Positions 1 through 12,039 are shown, counted from the first letter of the stretch. The stretch is 64,000 nucleotides of DNA from Chrysophaeum taylorii (GCA_029834535.1 JAQMWT010000019.1:1-64000); one strand, 5' to 3'. Notes: generated from the sequence alone by a model not told the origin. Numbers and translations: made by a program.

Positions 1-382
1 TCTCATTCTTCCCGCACCCGACACGTCCGTTCCCCAGATCCCCCTCCCGACCGCAATTCCTTCGCCTCCACCATTGACCCAATCCATCTACGCGCCGTCT
101 CCCTCCGTCAACTATCCCTCGTCCCGACACACGGACCCGGCCCCTTCCACCACACCCCCTCCTGCCTTCTTCATAGCCGACTCCCTCCAAACCCACTCAC
201 CCCAGCATCACACACCCCCGAGGATCGACACTTTCGGCTCATCCAGCCTTTGACGCGACTCGTCGCCCGCCCCAAGCTCTTCTCCGACCACAACCCTCTT
301 CGTGCTACTTCCCCGTCGTCGATTTTTCCTTTTTCGGACTTCTTGTCCAAGCTCCATCTCCCGAGTTCGCTCAGTGAGGGCG
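1..382 (+). mobile_element. X1 internal region, 3' end (partial)
   Basis: Proline/serine-rich low-complexity DNA that begins outside the window. It is similar to 63680-64000 (X3) and to the reverse complement of 42511-42900 (X2), so it is the tail of the internal region of the X family. It ends at a purine-rich stretch GTGAGGGCG that directly precedes LTR-like sequence starting TAGAG, as in X2, so that stretch is probably the polypurine tract. No conserved domain is seen. Confidence 0.75.
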
Positions 383-502
383 TAGAGGTTAAAATTGTCA
401 TATTTCGCCCTGACCCCCCCCTCCCCCTCCTACTCTATCGCTAACACACTACGTGCACCGCTCAAAAAGCCCATCACCTGACACTGTCACTGCTGTCCCT
501 GC
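383..502 (+). repeat. X1 3' LTR, first part (continues at 10840-10927)
   Basis: Starts TAGAGG and contains the C-rich tract typical of X LTRs. It is interrupted after 502 by G1 and resumes at 10840, ending CTCTA at 10927. Joined length is about 208 bp, against 209 bp for the X3 LTR. The last five bases, CCTGC (498-502), are the target duplicated by G1. Confidence 0.8.
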
Positions 503-822
503 TATGGCGGCAACTCCTGACCGCTAAGGCGCACCCCTCTTCTCGAGGCTTGAATACCCGTTCAAACGGAACGCCTTTCCTACCTTCCTAGTGACATCAT
601 ACCTCTCTCTTGTGAGAAGCATCTTGCAGTATTCTTGTAGCTTTCTTGCTATCATATACCATCTCTCCTCTTGTTGAGAGGGCTTGGTGAGCGTGAGCAA
701 GGTGTGTGGCGAGCATACCCACCCCGAGTCCGTGTTTTCCTCGTTCAGTGAGGTCTAGGACGAGTCGGTGAGTACCCCCTTTGTCACCCGGGGTCGTGAG
801 TGGTTTTTTCTGTGCCGCCATA
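503..822 (+). repeat. G1 5' LTR
   Basis: 320 bp, matching 10513-10834. Ends form an inverted repeat (TATGGCGGCA...TGCCGCCATA). The related primer-binding segment begins about two bases downstream with TGGTGG, as in G2 and G3, but the rest of it is degenerate in this copy. Confidence 0.9.
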
Positions 823-2013
823 CGTGGTGGTGAGAGTTGAGATCGGTGCGACTACATCGGTCGCCGACGAGCGAGTGCTGCCGCGTAATTGTATTACGTG
901 TCCGGATTTGTACGTGTGCCCTGATCAAGCACACGGAGTTCCATGGACCGGTTTGCGTTGAGAATATACGCGAACGGAACGTTGTTTGTGTTCGTGCATT
1001 CCGAGTGACGACGAACACGCGTGCGAGTTGAAAGTCGCAGCGCATTCTCCCGGGAATTGATTTTGGTATACTGACGGTGGAAGGGAAACTGCTGTTAGCG
1101 AGTGGGATCGCTACCCAGGGCATTTTTGAATTGCCAGCGGATTGGAATTCCGCGAGTGCTGTTTTTACAGCGACAGATAGGTTTGTTGGAATCAACGTGC
1201 ATTACTTCGCGAGTGATCGGATCCGGACGTGTTTCGAGATTCATGATCGATATTTTGATATAATATGAGACAGACGCAGACGTCGTGAGGAAGAGAAGAA
1301 TCTCCTCCAGTTCTTCCCGCCGCCCCTGAGATAGGCCGCGAGGAAGGTAATTAAGAGAGGCCGAGGCAGTCGACGTTGCTGACGTGCCCCCTGACGTGCC
1401 TCCGGATACTGCCATTTTTCGCCGTTGAGTCCCACGACCCCGGACCGTGGCGAGCGTGTTACGATTGAGCGCGGATCTGCAGCCCGAAGTCGACTTCGTG
1501 AGACCTCGAGCGGGGTAGACGTCGCGAAAATGAACGATTAGCTGAGCTTTTGCCCGTGAAAGGGCTGAAGCGAAAGAGGAAGCGGCTCGACGAGGAGAAG
1601 TTGATATGCTCATGATGCATTACAGCAAGAGATTGAGACTCGAAGACCCTACGTGAAGAGGTTGAACGATTTCGTCGTGAACGAGGTGATTGTTAGCCGA
1701 TCGTACGCGTCGTGGAGAGTAGCCGCGAACGACCCGTGAGTCGACCCGAACCGGAAACGCCCGGAGGCCGCCTGAACCGGAAAGGAACACTGAACGGGGA
1801 ATGAACCTCCGCCCCGAGTCGATACGGACTGAGGTAGGGCGGAAGCTGAGAATGAAGGTACGAAATTTTACGGGAATTATCGCGGGAATATCGCAGAGAC
1901 GTTGCCACGCCTTCGAAAGGGCAACTTGAGCCGATCCCGTCGACCCACTTCCAGTTTGAAGCCTGAACAAATTCAAACTCGTCATCGACGGCCGATATCA
2001 ACGGCAATTCAAT
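823..2013 (+). pseudogene. G1 leader and decayed gag N-terminus
   Basis: Leader sequence similar to those of G2 and G3 (for example the segment around 835-910). After about 1560 it resembles the coding DNA for the acidic, coiled-coil gag N-terminus of G2/G3, but no long open frame survives. I see no separate gene here. Confidence 0.55.
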
Positions 2014-3639
2014 TTGGATTCTGCGGCGATGATGCATACTTTAGCAGATGACCATTACTCGGTCGAGAAATTACGTTATTACTACGGTGCATCTACGGGA
2101 CCTGTTGCACCAATTTTTGAGGACCACTTGCAGAAATACGAGGAGCTCTGCGATGAGCTACCGCACGGTCCGTCGTTTTACTTGATTGGTGATGACGGTG
2201 AAGAGCATGGAGCCTCGGTTCGTCGCATCCGTCGTCTTAATAAGACGCATTGCGATAAAATTCTGGATTATTTTAGATCGACTTGCCGACCTCCGCGCAC
2301 GCAGCAGGAGCTGCTCGACAAGCTGCGGAAGGTCACCCAGGCTTCAGTTCCGAATAAGTCCGGGGAGCGGCACGTCCAGACGTATTGTACCAGATTCCAA
2401 TCGGAAGCCTTGGAGTTTTGTTCCGTGTCCAGCCGCACGATGGATGATGTCGATGTCCTCGACCAGCTTATCAGTGGGTTGACATCCAAGGAGTTGAGGA
2501 CCCGTGTGCGGACTATGAGGAGCGGACATCCTGATAGTTACTTGACTTTCAAGTCGATGGTGGCGCTTATCGCGCGGCTCGAGAACGACTTGCGAAAGTT
2601 GATGGAGGAGGAGAAGGACCAAGGCCCTCCTAATCCGAAATCGAATAAACCGCTGCGAGGGCGGGGAGGTCGAGCTATGGCCTCCGATCAACAAGCCAAG
2701 CAAGATGCGGATAAACCGTCTGGGAATACGGATCCGCTGATCTTACGAGATCCTTTTTTGTGGTGCAAGAGGACGTGCAAGGACTGCGGATTCTTCTGGA
2801 CCACCCATGATGAAGATGAACACGGAAATCGCGTGGTTTGCAACAGCGATCCGGATCGTTATTACTGTGTGATGTGGAAGCGATTTCGCAAGCAGAAGAA
2901 GCAACCCACATCGCGCTCCGATTGGGCGAAGCGTGACGATGCATCTCATGCGAACGCCACGCGCGGATCGGAGCCTTCTAATGAAATTCAAATGGCCCTC
3001 ACCGATCTTGGAACCACAATGGCGACCATGGTGAGCGAGGTCAGAGGCATCAAGGATAGCCAGTCGTCTTCTACACGACAGCGAGACGGACGATCACCTT
3101 CTAGACGATCGTCACGCCGACATCGAAGCCAGAGCCCTGATCGAAAGGCCAATACTCCTCGAACCAGCCCGAGTCCCCGTCGTCGCCGGAGTTCTAGTCG
3201 CAACTCGCGCCGGCGCCGACGTCATCGACATCACGATGACGAATACGACGGAGGCCGATATCAGGATAGTTCGGGACATTCGAGCGCAACTTTCGCGTTC
3301 CAATCTTTATGCGACGCGCCGCCATCGTCGGGAGTTGTCTTTTACCCGACGGCGCGCCCCGTTCGAGTCTCCGATGATGTTGTCGATGTCGCTGTGACGA
3401 GCAGCCATCGTTTGCAACAGGAGCAAAATACCACCAACGCTCGGATCGTTCGGTGGCCTTCTACATCGTATGTGGGAGCAATATCAGATGCTACTTTGGA
3501 TTCTCCGCACTACTGGGAAGACTCAGATTCGGAGACCGACGAGCCCATGCCGCAGGTTCCAGTGTCCCCCCATTCGTCAATGTGCATGTCTCGCAGGGCA
3601 GTTCACGACGATGGCGTTAGACCTTTTGAGTTGACGTAG
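2014..3639 (+). pseudogene. G1 gag (capsid, zinc-binding and RS-rich region), ends at a premature TAG
   Basis: Open frame with an in-frame ATG at 2029; the true N-terminus is lost. Capsid-type region at about residues 40-200. It is followed by a putative zinc site, C-x2-C-x6-H-x4-H (CKDCGFFWTTHDEDEH), where other gags carry a CCHC knuckle, and then an arginine/serine-rich tract (about 3080-3240) resembling an SR-protein RS domain. The TAG at 3637-3639 falls at the position where G3 reads a sense codon in an ELTSGTT context, and the same frame resumes beyond it, so gag and protease were one polyprotein. Expected role is nucleocapsid assembly and RNA packaging; the RS tract's role is unknown. 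Confidence 0.85.
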
Positions 3640-5340
3640 GGGACGACGTCTTCTTTTCCTACGGGGCCCCCCGAGACCGTTTTAGCCGATGTTTTAGCCG
3701 ATACAGTTTTGGTCGCAGCAGAGCAGACCACAGCGGCGCCGATGGAGGAGAAGTTGACGGGAATTACCGATTTGATGGACGAGAAACGACGATTGCCAGA
3801 AGAGATAGAGGAGGAAATATATGTGCCTCCGATTGAGAAGTGTCAGAATTTGTTGTCATCGAAACTGGGGAATGAGGAAGCAGCCGAAGCGGCGAGCGCC
3901 AATATAGATTCAGAGGCGAGATGTGGAACGCCAGATATGGCAGCGGTGACGATGCAGATGCCGGGCGATGCGAAACCGGAGATACGATGTCATCACACTG
4001 CACTTTCGCCGAGCGATGGGGAAAAGATCGAGCAAGACCTCATCACCATCGGTTGTTTGGACCCTGGTACACTTACGTTTATAGTTGGTCATATTTATAG
4101 ACGACGAGACGGGCCGGAGTTTGCAACGACTTTGGGCGTGGATGGAATGGCTGATGTCTCCTATATTTGTCGTGGGATGGTCGAAAAACTGGCAAAGGAT
4201 AGTATCATCCTTGACCGGGGCGATCTTCCAGTCGAGCGCACCTTGTACGGGTCAGGATTGAATAAGACGACTATCCACAAATGGGTCGCATTGCGGATTG
4301 CGCTCGCGGACGACGTGGCCGTTCCAGTTGTTGCCATTGTGGCCGATACTAATCATCTATTTTTGCTGGGAGCGGGCGATATTCGGGTGTTGGGAGCCAT
4401 AGTGGACTACCCGCGAAATCGCATTGCGTTTCTCCGTACACAAGTTGCTTATGGGCGCAAGAAGTTAAAGGTGCAGGATCGACGAGACGATTCTCCGATT
4501 TTGACGTTCAGAACAACTTATGACGAGCGCAACCCCGCGGTAGTTCAGGTTTATGGGCAACAGCACCATGCGATGCAAAAGAGCCTGAGCACAGTTGAGA
4601 GCCGAGTCTACGCTCGCTTGTGCAAGATTGAAGACCTCCAGCGTCCACCGCCGAAACGAGCGGGAGCTTCGACGACTTGGGGAGTCCCTACAGTTACGCC
4701 TTCTCAAAATTCGAACAGCGATGCTCATGAAGTGATAGCCTATGCTGCGCGCACGATGATGGTCGAGCCTGGGCGCACCTACTGCGTGCCAGTCGCTCTT
4801 TCAGAGCCCATGGAAACCGGGCAAGTTTTCGTTGCTACGTCTTCTGGGTACGAGCAACTCGGGGTCGTCGATGGAAGGTGTTCTTCTCCTGAGGATCATG
4901 ATAAGTTCGCAGCTCGAGTGGCGATATCCTCTACCCAGGATGTGCCGACCGTGATTACTCAAGGTGAAGTTCTCGCTTTGGGCGATATTGTTCGTTTTAA
5001 TGACGAGCTGAATGCTGAGACGGTCGACGATTTAACGAAGGATGGTGAAGCCGAATCTAACAAGGCTAACCTATCATTCACTGTTTCGGTCGCAAGCCAT
5101 CTGACTCAAGGCGGTGCGGCTCCTGAACCGATGCTTTTGAGCTCGGTGCAGAAGGCGCCTCCTTCTGCCGATAAGAAGAAAAATTATCGTCAAGAATTGT
5201 TCGGTAACGACGATTTCGACCGACGAACTGACGAGGAGGAAAAGAAACGCCGAGAAGTTACAGAAGGCGAGATTCGCCGAAGGTTTGAAAAGGTCCACTG
5301 GGTGCCGATCACGTATCGCAAGGTTGTGATGCTCTTTTAG
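3640..5340 (+). pseudogene. G1 aspartic protease and linker, up to methyltransferase motif I
   Basis: Same frame as gag beyond the TAG. The retropepsin-like segment lies at about 4050-4440. Its active-site region reads VDGMADVSYI, with D-G-M-A instead of the usual D-[ST]-G-A, and a later FLLGAGDIRVLGA segment matches the second half of the fold. Identical VDGMAD in G3 argues that the variation is not random decay. A long linker with a beta-rich section (EPGRTYCVPVALSEP) follows. The frame stops at 5338-5340 because of one extra T within methyltransferase motif I (VVMLF then stop; G3 reads VVMLCSGAGG). Confidence 0.8.
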
Positions 5341-6392
5341 CGGCGCCGGAGGAAGTACTTTAGGACTGCAACGAGGGAACGAGTTGTGCGGGGCGCCGTT
5401 TCGAGTCGTCCTTGCGCTTGACTCTTCAATAGCTGCCAACAAGGTTCATCAGAAGAATTTTCCGAAGATACCTGTTGTTCAACACACGCTCTGCGGACGA
5501 TATGACTCGACCCTCCGATTGATCAAGGCTTATGTGCCTGAAGCGGAATGGTCATAGTCGACGTGTATAGCGTCTCCATCCACCCTGCGTTCATTCAGCA
5601 CCTGCAACTTGACATCCAGAGATGTTGGAAGGGGTGTTACGGCCACTAACTGGACGATGAAGCTGTGCAAAATGGCTAGCTTCATGATGTGGCTGATTGA
5701 ACAGGAGGCGTCCATTATTTCTTATATAGCGCGTTTGCACCCTTATGTGTATGCCGTCAATTTCCATGATATCACGCCCACTCTGATGAGCTCTCGCGTG
5801 CGATTGTTGGTTTCCAGTCACCCACTGCATTTGCAAAAGGCACCGAAGACATGTTTGAACATGCAACAAAAATTTGCTGCAGCTTTAGGTTATGCTCATG
5901 AACGCCACCTGCTCCAGCCGAATAATCTCGGCTCGTCCCGAGATGCAACAGATACGGCTTACACCGTTACGCGAGTTCCTCTTCGTTTGGGACCGCATCG
6001 CTCGGACACTCAGCCTTTGACTCTCGAGATGACGGCCGAATTGGTCACGATGCCGGTGGATCATGATTGGGCTAGCTTGTCTAAGACAGACTCGTTCAAA
6101 CATTTAGCGTCTGTCGTCCCTCCAGACACTCTCGCGGTTTTAGCAGTCGATCTGCACAACTCCGTGACAAGAGGTTTCCACCAAAGTGGCGAAGTCCTGC
6201 CGACCGCGCTGAGCCCGACAGATCGATCCTTTGAGCAGTATTTGCGAATCTCCGACACCACCTTCGTCACGTACAGATTCCGCAGTTAAATCGTGTCGTT
6301 AAGTGGGTGTCAAAAGATGATCTCCAGGATTCCACTAAATGGGAACCGCCAGAAGTCCCTATGCTTCCGCTTCCAACAGATGCGCCGGGGAC
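5310..6392 (+). pseudogene. G1 C5-cytosine methyltransferase-like domain, inactivated
   Basis: Motif I is readable after a one-base shift as LFSGAGGSTLG. The segment equivalent to G3's PPPC catalytic motif (about 5560-5590) is disrupted by a stop and a small indel, so the catalytic Cys is lost. From 5609 the frame is open to 6289 and contains the IEQE segment (motif VI), SSRVRLLVSS (motif VIII) and the motif IX/X region (VPPD around 6115). A frameshift near 6265 precedes the LINE insertion. The family would methylate DNA cytosine; this copy cannot. Confidence 0.8.
6337..6392 (+). repeat. Target-site duplication, left copy (56 bp)
   Basis: Repeated at 6629-6684 with two mismatches in 56 bp. 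The two copies bracket the LINE fragment exactly, next to its (TAAC)n tail. Confidence 0.9.
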
Positions 6393-6628
6393 TAACTAAC
6401 TAACTAACTTCGGACCTCTCCCGGGCATGGGAGCCAGGCTGGGCCGGCAGTAGCCGGTCCAGGATCACAGAGCAAAAATCACACAGTTGGGGTAGAGGCG
6501 AGGGATGAAAGGGCGTGGATGGCGGACCGCCACTGCGCGCGGTCTTGTGCGAGGTCGTGCCACGAGTTGAAGGGGATGTCGCATTTCCGGAGTGCCTTGG
6601 CGAGCGACCTCCCGTACGTCATCTGCGG
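6393..6628 (-). mobile_element. S1: 5'-truncated LINE 3' end
   Basis: On the minus strand the insert ends in a (TTAG)n-type tail, seen as TAACTAACTAACTAAC at 6393-6408. Minus-strand translation gives a short C-terminus with WHDLAQDRAQWRSAI and a stop, a typical end of LINE reverse transcriptases of the w..lAqDR..WR type. The last about 70 bases before the tail match SINE copies S2-S5. It is flanked by a 56-bp duplication and lies between the methyltransferase-like and RT regions of G1. Confidence 0.85.
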
Positions 6629-6684
6629 AAATGGGACCCGCCAGAAGTTCCTATGCTTCCGCTTCCAACAGATGCGCCGGGGAC
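6629..6684 (+). repeat. Target-site duplication, right copy (56 bp)
   Basis: Second copy of 6337-6392; gypsy coding sequence resumes after it and continues to the C11 run. Confidence 0.9.
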
Positions 6685-6704
6685 GGCTCATGCTTTTTCT
6701 GCTG

Positions 6705-6715
6705 CCCCCCCCCCC
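6705..6715 (+). promoter_or_regulatory. C11 run at the -1 frame change in G1
   Basis: Eleven C residues. Upstream coding (…FSAAPPPDNQ) enters in one frame; the RT-IN frame (…VDVPPDPE) leaves in the -1 frame. G3 has the same run and the same shift at 51490-51500. Candidate recoding site. Confidence 0.6.
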
Positions 6716-8940
6716 GACAATCAAAAGTGGACGTTCCCCCGGATCCTGAACCTGAACAGGAGCCGAAAGTAAGGAGCGAGCCGAATGTGCGCGTCAAATG
6801 TGAAAAGATCAATAAGAGCCACCCTGAGGCGAGGTTCAAATACGAAGAAAAGCTCGATGTGCCATGGAAGGATGCGCCGCGCGATGCGGACGGTGTACCG
6901 TTGCCGCAGACTCCCGAGCACGTCAAGGACAATGGTGCGATGAAAGTCGTAATTCCGACGAAGGAAGAAGTCGAAAAGGTTGTTCGAGAACTGGGAATTC
7001 CCGACAACCCGCATCTGGATGATGATGCGAAGATGATGTTGAGCCACTGCGTGCAATACGCGTGGGCTTTCTTTGATCCGATTATGAGACCCGTGGACTC
7101 GCCACCGGTTTCTCTACGATTTAAAGACGCAAATCCACGGCCGATCAAGATGACGCCTTATAGGTTGACGCCAGCAAAGCTCGATTGTCTCAGAAAGCAG
7201 ACCACTGAGTGGTGTCGCGATGGAGTCATCCGACCGGCGAACTCTCCGTGGGGATTCCCAGTACTTATGCTGCCTAAGAAGGGAGCAGAGGCCGGGACGT
7301 CGAATGCTTTTCGTGCTGCAGTTGACTTGCGTCAGCTCAATGATCAGCTGGTCAATGACAGTTGGCCGAATATTCGTCAAGATGATGCTTTGGCTTATCT
7401 TGCCATGCGCCGTTGACGGACGTGCATTGATATTCGATGGGGTTATCATAACCTACGTTTGGACGCCGCTGCTCAGGACGCCGTTACGATGGTTAGTCCA
7501 CTTGGAGCCCATAGTTTCTTGCGCTTGCCTCTAGGGGTAAAAACAGCAGGAGCTCTCTTTTGTAAGCAGATGGCTAGCGATTTGTCCACATGGATGTATA
7601 AGGACTTGGTCGCGTTTGTCGACGATATTATGATGGGATCGGATGAACACCACCGACATTTGCAAGTTTTGATTGAAGTGTTGTGCTATTTAGCGCAGCG
7701 AGGATATAGTGGACGAACTTCGAAGTTCCACCTCCTCAAGGATGAAATCGAGTTTTTGGGACATATTCGACTCCGGAAGGCTTGAAGCCGAGTCCCAAGA
7801 CGTTAGAAGCGTTGCAGCAGATGCCGATTCCTGGTACGTTGCCTAATACGTCCCCGAAGACCCAGATTCGATCTTTCATTGGCATGAGCAACTATTGCCG
7901 CCGATATGTGAAGAATTATTCGAAGATTGTGGAGCCGCTTAGGTGATTGTGTCTTGAAGGCGTTAAGTTTGAGTGGACGCCTGAGTGCCAAAAGGCATGG
8001 GACACGATCATCGAAGCTCTGGTGGACTCTAGCGGAGTTAATCATCCTGACTACGATCTTCCTTTTCAGATCCGCTCGGATGCTTCCAAGGATGGTCTGG
8101 GCGCGTATCTTTTTCAACTCGTGGAAGTCAAGACGAAACCGGCAATGTGACACGAGAGGGGCGAGTAATTGAGCATTGGAGCCGAGCTGTGCCGAAAGAG
8201 ATGTGGAACTATGAGCCTCGCCGGCTAGAGCTCCTGGCAGTTATTCTTTCTCTTGAGCATTTCCGCTCTTATATCGAAGGTCACAAGACGACCCTTGAAA
8301 CGGATCGTCGCAACTTGACGTTTTTACGAAAGGCGAAGCACTCGTCTGGGCAGTTGGCTCGATGGGCGATGCGGCTCGCCAACTTTGATCCTGAATTGGG
8401 TTACAAACCAGGGAAGTCGCCGGGAATGAGTATCCCTGACTGTATCTCTCGCAATCCTATAGATCGTGTCATCGAGACGGACGAGTTTGGTGAACCCTTG
8501 AACCACGCGTATCTAGTGTGCCAAGAACTTCCTCGCCCTGTCGATGATGAAGGTGTACCTTTACCTGGGTGCCATGTCATTCTGTCGTTTGTTACGACTG
8601 AGTTGCTTGTGGAGGAAGAGGACGAGGACCTCGATGATCCGATGCAATTGGTCACGTCTCATGCTACGAAACAACGGCAGAAGCAACGTCTGCAGACCCA
8701 GCCTAGTATTTTCCGTGATGCCGATGATTACCAAGAGTACATCGACAAGATTCCGGATAATTTGACTTTGGAAGAGATAGCCAGAGAGCAGATCACGGAT
8801 GCTACATGCGAGGACATTCGTTATCGCATGGCTCAGGGCCATTCTCTTCGTCGGTACGGAGCCAATTATCGCTATCAAGTGGTGAAAGGAGTTCTCTACC
8901 GTGCCGCACCTGACTTGCACCCGATGATAGTCGCACAAAA
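6716..8940 (+). pseudogene. G1 reverse transcriptase and RNase H, broken
   Basis: RT motifs are recognisable: AAVDLRQLN, then LPLGVKTAGALFCKQM and the catalytic FVDDIMM around 7620. RNase H follows with IRSDASKDGLGA near 8090 and LETDRRNLTF near 8300. Lesions against G3 are a TGA for the first W of RRWWTCID (7414-7416), a one-base loss near 7768, a TGA near 7942 and a shift near 8140. Normally copies genomic RNA into cDNA; not functional here. Confidence 0.9.
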
Positions 8941-10455
8941 ACTTTACGGACGCGCATCATCCGATTGTACCATGACACACCGCTCAATGGTGGTCACATG
9001 GGTCGTCAAAGTACAGTGCAGTCGACACTTGAACGTTTTTGGTGGCCCCACATGTCTAGTGAGGTGGGTGCTTACATTGCTGGTTGCATTGTGTGCAAGA
9101 ATGCTCGTACGCCTGAACCAAAGAGAGCAGGTCTGCTTCAGCAACCGGTGTATAATGGTGATTGCGCCGTCCTTTGTGTGGATTTGTTCGGACCTTTGCC
9201 CAGTGCTGGTCCCGAGACATATCTGATCATCTTTTTTGATCCATTTTCTCATTTCTTGATTCTTTACGTACTACACCATAAGACTGCTGAGTCAATCCTC
9301 AGGTCTCTTGTCGCGAATATATTACTCAAAGGTTATCTACCTCAGAGGATTCGTACCGACAATGGGAAAGAGTTCGTCAACAAGTTGATGGAAGAGTTTT
9401 GTCATCTCTTCAATGTTCGGTATAGTACCAAGATTCCGCATCATGCTCAGGCTAATCCTGCGGAAAGGGTCAACCGCTTTATCAAGGCTTTCCTCCGTGC
9501 GTGCCTTCAAAACCGCAAGATCACGGAATGGCCCGAATTCGCGGAGTACATTGCTTTTTGCTACAATCGCAAGTTTATTCCGGGAACTCAGATCTCACCT
9601 TTCATGCTTCGTCTTAACCGGCAGCCTTTATTGCCAACCGATTACACGATTATGGATCTTGATGTCCGCCGCCTGCCGAAAACTCGCTCCGATGTTGTGG
9701 CAGAGACTCGCGAGAGGCTGAAGTTCTATACCGCTACGGTGAACGAAGCTCGTGAGAAGGTTATTCGTAAACAACGTCTCGCCTACAATGCGGACCATGT
9801 CGATGTGGAGTATGAAGAAGGTTCACATGTTCTGCTCTACATCCCTTTTCTTCAGAACAAGCTTCGACCGGAATGGCGCGGTCCATTCGTTATTTTGGAA
9901 CGCTTGTCCCCGGTCACTTACAGGATTGAGTCTCTTGATTCTCCTCCTGAACGCCGATGTGTTCATGTTAGCCAGATCACCCCTGTGGTGGTTTCTCCAG
10001 TGGTCGATCGAGCTGTGCCCAAGCCCGAGAAGACCTTTCGGGATGATTACAAGCATAGGAAGTTCGTTATCTTTCGGATTCCGGATAACAAACGGTCCGA
10101 TTGGCGAAAGAAGATTTACGTCGCTGAAGTTTATGAACCCTATGATTTTGTGAATGATCGAGTCGCTCTGCATTTCTATGCTGATCTTGGTCCCCATGAC
10201 AAGGTTTCTTATTACAAGCCTACCTCACATCTCTCTACTCGCAAGCTTAAGCCGGAATACAAGGACGTGGACGGTCGCAGTTTCACCGACAAGACCAAGG
10301 TCAACAACAGTACCACTCCTTGTGTCACCGACTTCGCCCCGCATGAGATCGATGTGTTGATTCCTAAGTTCACTTTGCGTGGTGGACGCGTTCCTGAACC
10401 TGTCGTTGAACGTGTCTACAAGAAGATTCGTTCCCGAGACGCTCATTCAGCCTAG
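8941..10455 (+). pseudogene. G1 integrase (C-terminal part of pol)
   Basis: Largely open frame after a shift near 8940. It contains the zinc-binding region (H…GGH…C-x2-C: CIVCKNAR), the DDE core (CVDLFGP, IRTDNGKEF, NPAERVNRF) and a GPF-type C-terminal module (LRPEWRGPFVI). About 200 further residues follow, shared with G3, with no chromodomain that I can recognise. Normally inserts the cDNA into host DNA. Confidence 0.9.
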
Positions 10456-10512
10456 GCTCGTGATTCTCGCCGGACTCGCTGAGGGCAGCTCGTATTCTCG
10501 CCAGGGGAGTCC

Positions 10513-10834
10513 TGTGGCGGCAACTCCTGACCGCTAAGACTTACCCTCCTTTCTCGAGGCTTAATGCCCGTTCAACGGGACGCCTTTCCCCACCTTCCTG
10601 GTGACATCATACCTCTATCGTGTGAGAAGCATTCTTGCGGTATTCTTGTAGCATTCTTGCTATCATATACCATCTCTCCATCTTGTTGAGAGGCTTGGTG
10701 AGCGTGAGCAAGGTATGTGGCGAGCATACCCGACCCCGAGTCCGTGTTTTCTTCGTTCAGTGAGGTCTAGGGCGAGTCGGTGAGTACCCCCTTTGTCACC
10801 CGGGGGTCGGGAGTGGTTTTTCTGTGCCGCCATA
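10513..10834 (+). repeat. G1 3' LTR
   Basis: 322 bp partner of 503-822, preceded by the purine-rich AGGGGAGTCCTG shared with G3 (polypurine tract region) and followed by the duplicated target CCTGC. Confidence 0.9.
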
Positions 10835-10839
10835 CCTGC

Positions 10840-10927
10840 GTCGAAGGAGACAGGACGCACAGAGGACAAGCACTTCTACCACTGCGACTAGGACTCCGCC
10901 AAGGTGACATCAAATTTTCTGTCTCTA
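10840..10927 (+). repeat. X1 3' LTR, second part
   Basis: Continues the X LTR interrupted by G1 and ends TTTTCTGTCTCTA. The same sequence is at 61976-62063 (+), 42288-42376 (-) and 45050-45140 (-). It marks the right edge of X1. Confidence 0.85.
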
Positions 10928-12039
10928 GTAAGGTTCACTCAGCGCCTTGTGAACGACACCACGGGGGGGACCTCCCGCCCATCCCGCTCGAGCGTGTGGC
11001 CCATGACACCAACACGAACGTGCACGCCGGCGCTCTCACTAAGCGGTCTCACAGTGGGCGAACGTGGAGGCCTTGCGCGCGCACTACATACTGAATATTC
11101 GTGATTTGACGCACTTTTCCAGCCTCTGAGAGGCCTTCGGAAATTTCTGGAAATGTCTGGAAATTTCCATTTCCAGGAATTTCCATTTTCTTTTCCGCGC
11201 GAGTCATATCCTCGAGATCGTGTCGCTCTTGCTGTTGCCCGCCGCGTCCGGCTTTGCTTCGATACTACCAGAAGACTCGACAACAACGGTGGGACCGAGA
11301 CCTCGTTCGCGGAAGTCCAAGGGGAGCTCCCGGCCCCGCTGACTCTGTGCGCCGGCCTCCCCTGGCCGGGTCCGCTTCCCTTCATTAACACATACTAACT
11401 GCCTGGCTGTTAGCGTCCACGACGGTCCGCTGCTTGCGGACGATGCTGCCATTTTCTTCTAACGATGCCTCGATGTCGCGTACGGGATCGTCCACCAAGT
11501 CCACGAAGTCACCAGCGCCCCGACACTCTTGGTCTTCTTCATCGTCAGCGGTCCCGCGTCAACTCCACTCAATCCCACAAACTCACCGAGCGGCCTGTAC
11601 GTGTCCACGCCGGCCGCAGCCATTTGATCGAAGTCGACATCGACTGCGTTACAATGCCGACTCCCCAGCGTCGGCGGCAAGTAGAATTTCCGTAGCACGG
11701 GCTGCGCCCTGGCGCCACGCGCTCGGCACGGAGACCAATGGTCACATCGACACGCGAGCGGCACTCTAAGTACTCTGGGCGCTGCGCCATCGCGCGACCA
11801 AGCGTAGGCGCGCCGTCAGCGCGACTCATCGCCTCCAAACGAAGGAAATCGCCACGAAATCGGAAAAAAAATGTGTAATTTAGTAATATAAAAAACTTGA
11901 ATCCGGCCCCTAAAGATTGTCCGGGAAACCTACATTTGGGATTTTACAGCACTGTAGGCTCAACGTCCTTTAGCCAAACGCGGGCATGTATTGTTAGATT
12001 TAGGCGCAGGTTTGGGGGGGGTGTTAGGGGATGCTGTGA
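10928..12039. other. Unassigned single-copy sequence upstream of chorismate synthase
   Basis: No repeat in the window matches this stretch. 11140-11200 has clustered GGAAATTTCC-like inverted words. Minus-strand open frames at 11459-11764 and 11569-11838 overlap, and neither resembles a family I know. A weak or partial host gene on the minus strand is possible but unsupported. 11860-12000 is AT-richer and may be intergenic promoter DNA. Confidence 0.4.

Larger units (their letters stand above)
503..10834 (+). mobile_element. G1: Ty3/gypsy LTR retrotransposon with methyltransferase-like domain, decayed
   Basis: Bounded by two LTRs with the inverted ends TATGGCGGCA/TGCCGCCATA and by a 5-bp duplication CCTGC (498-502 and 10835-10839). 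Internal order: gag, aspartic protease, C5-methyltransferase-like domain, RT, RNase H, integrase, the Ty3/gypsy order with one extra domain. It sits inside the 3' LTR of X1. It carries a LINE fragment (6393-6628), several frameshifts and in-frame stops. The two LTRs differ by many substitutions and small indels. It is clearly homologous to G3 throughout but diverged, so comparing the two tells conserved features from decay. Confidence 0.93.

Noticed and set aside
11459-11838. Minus-strand host gene upstream of chorismate synthase
   Set aside because: Two overlapping frames, neither recognisable; kept only as unassigned sequence.
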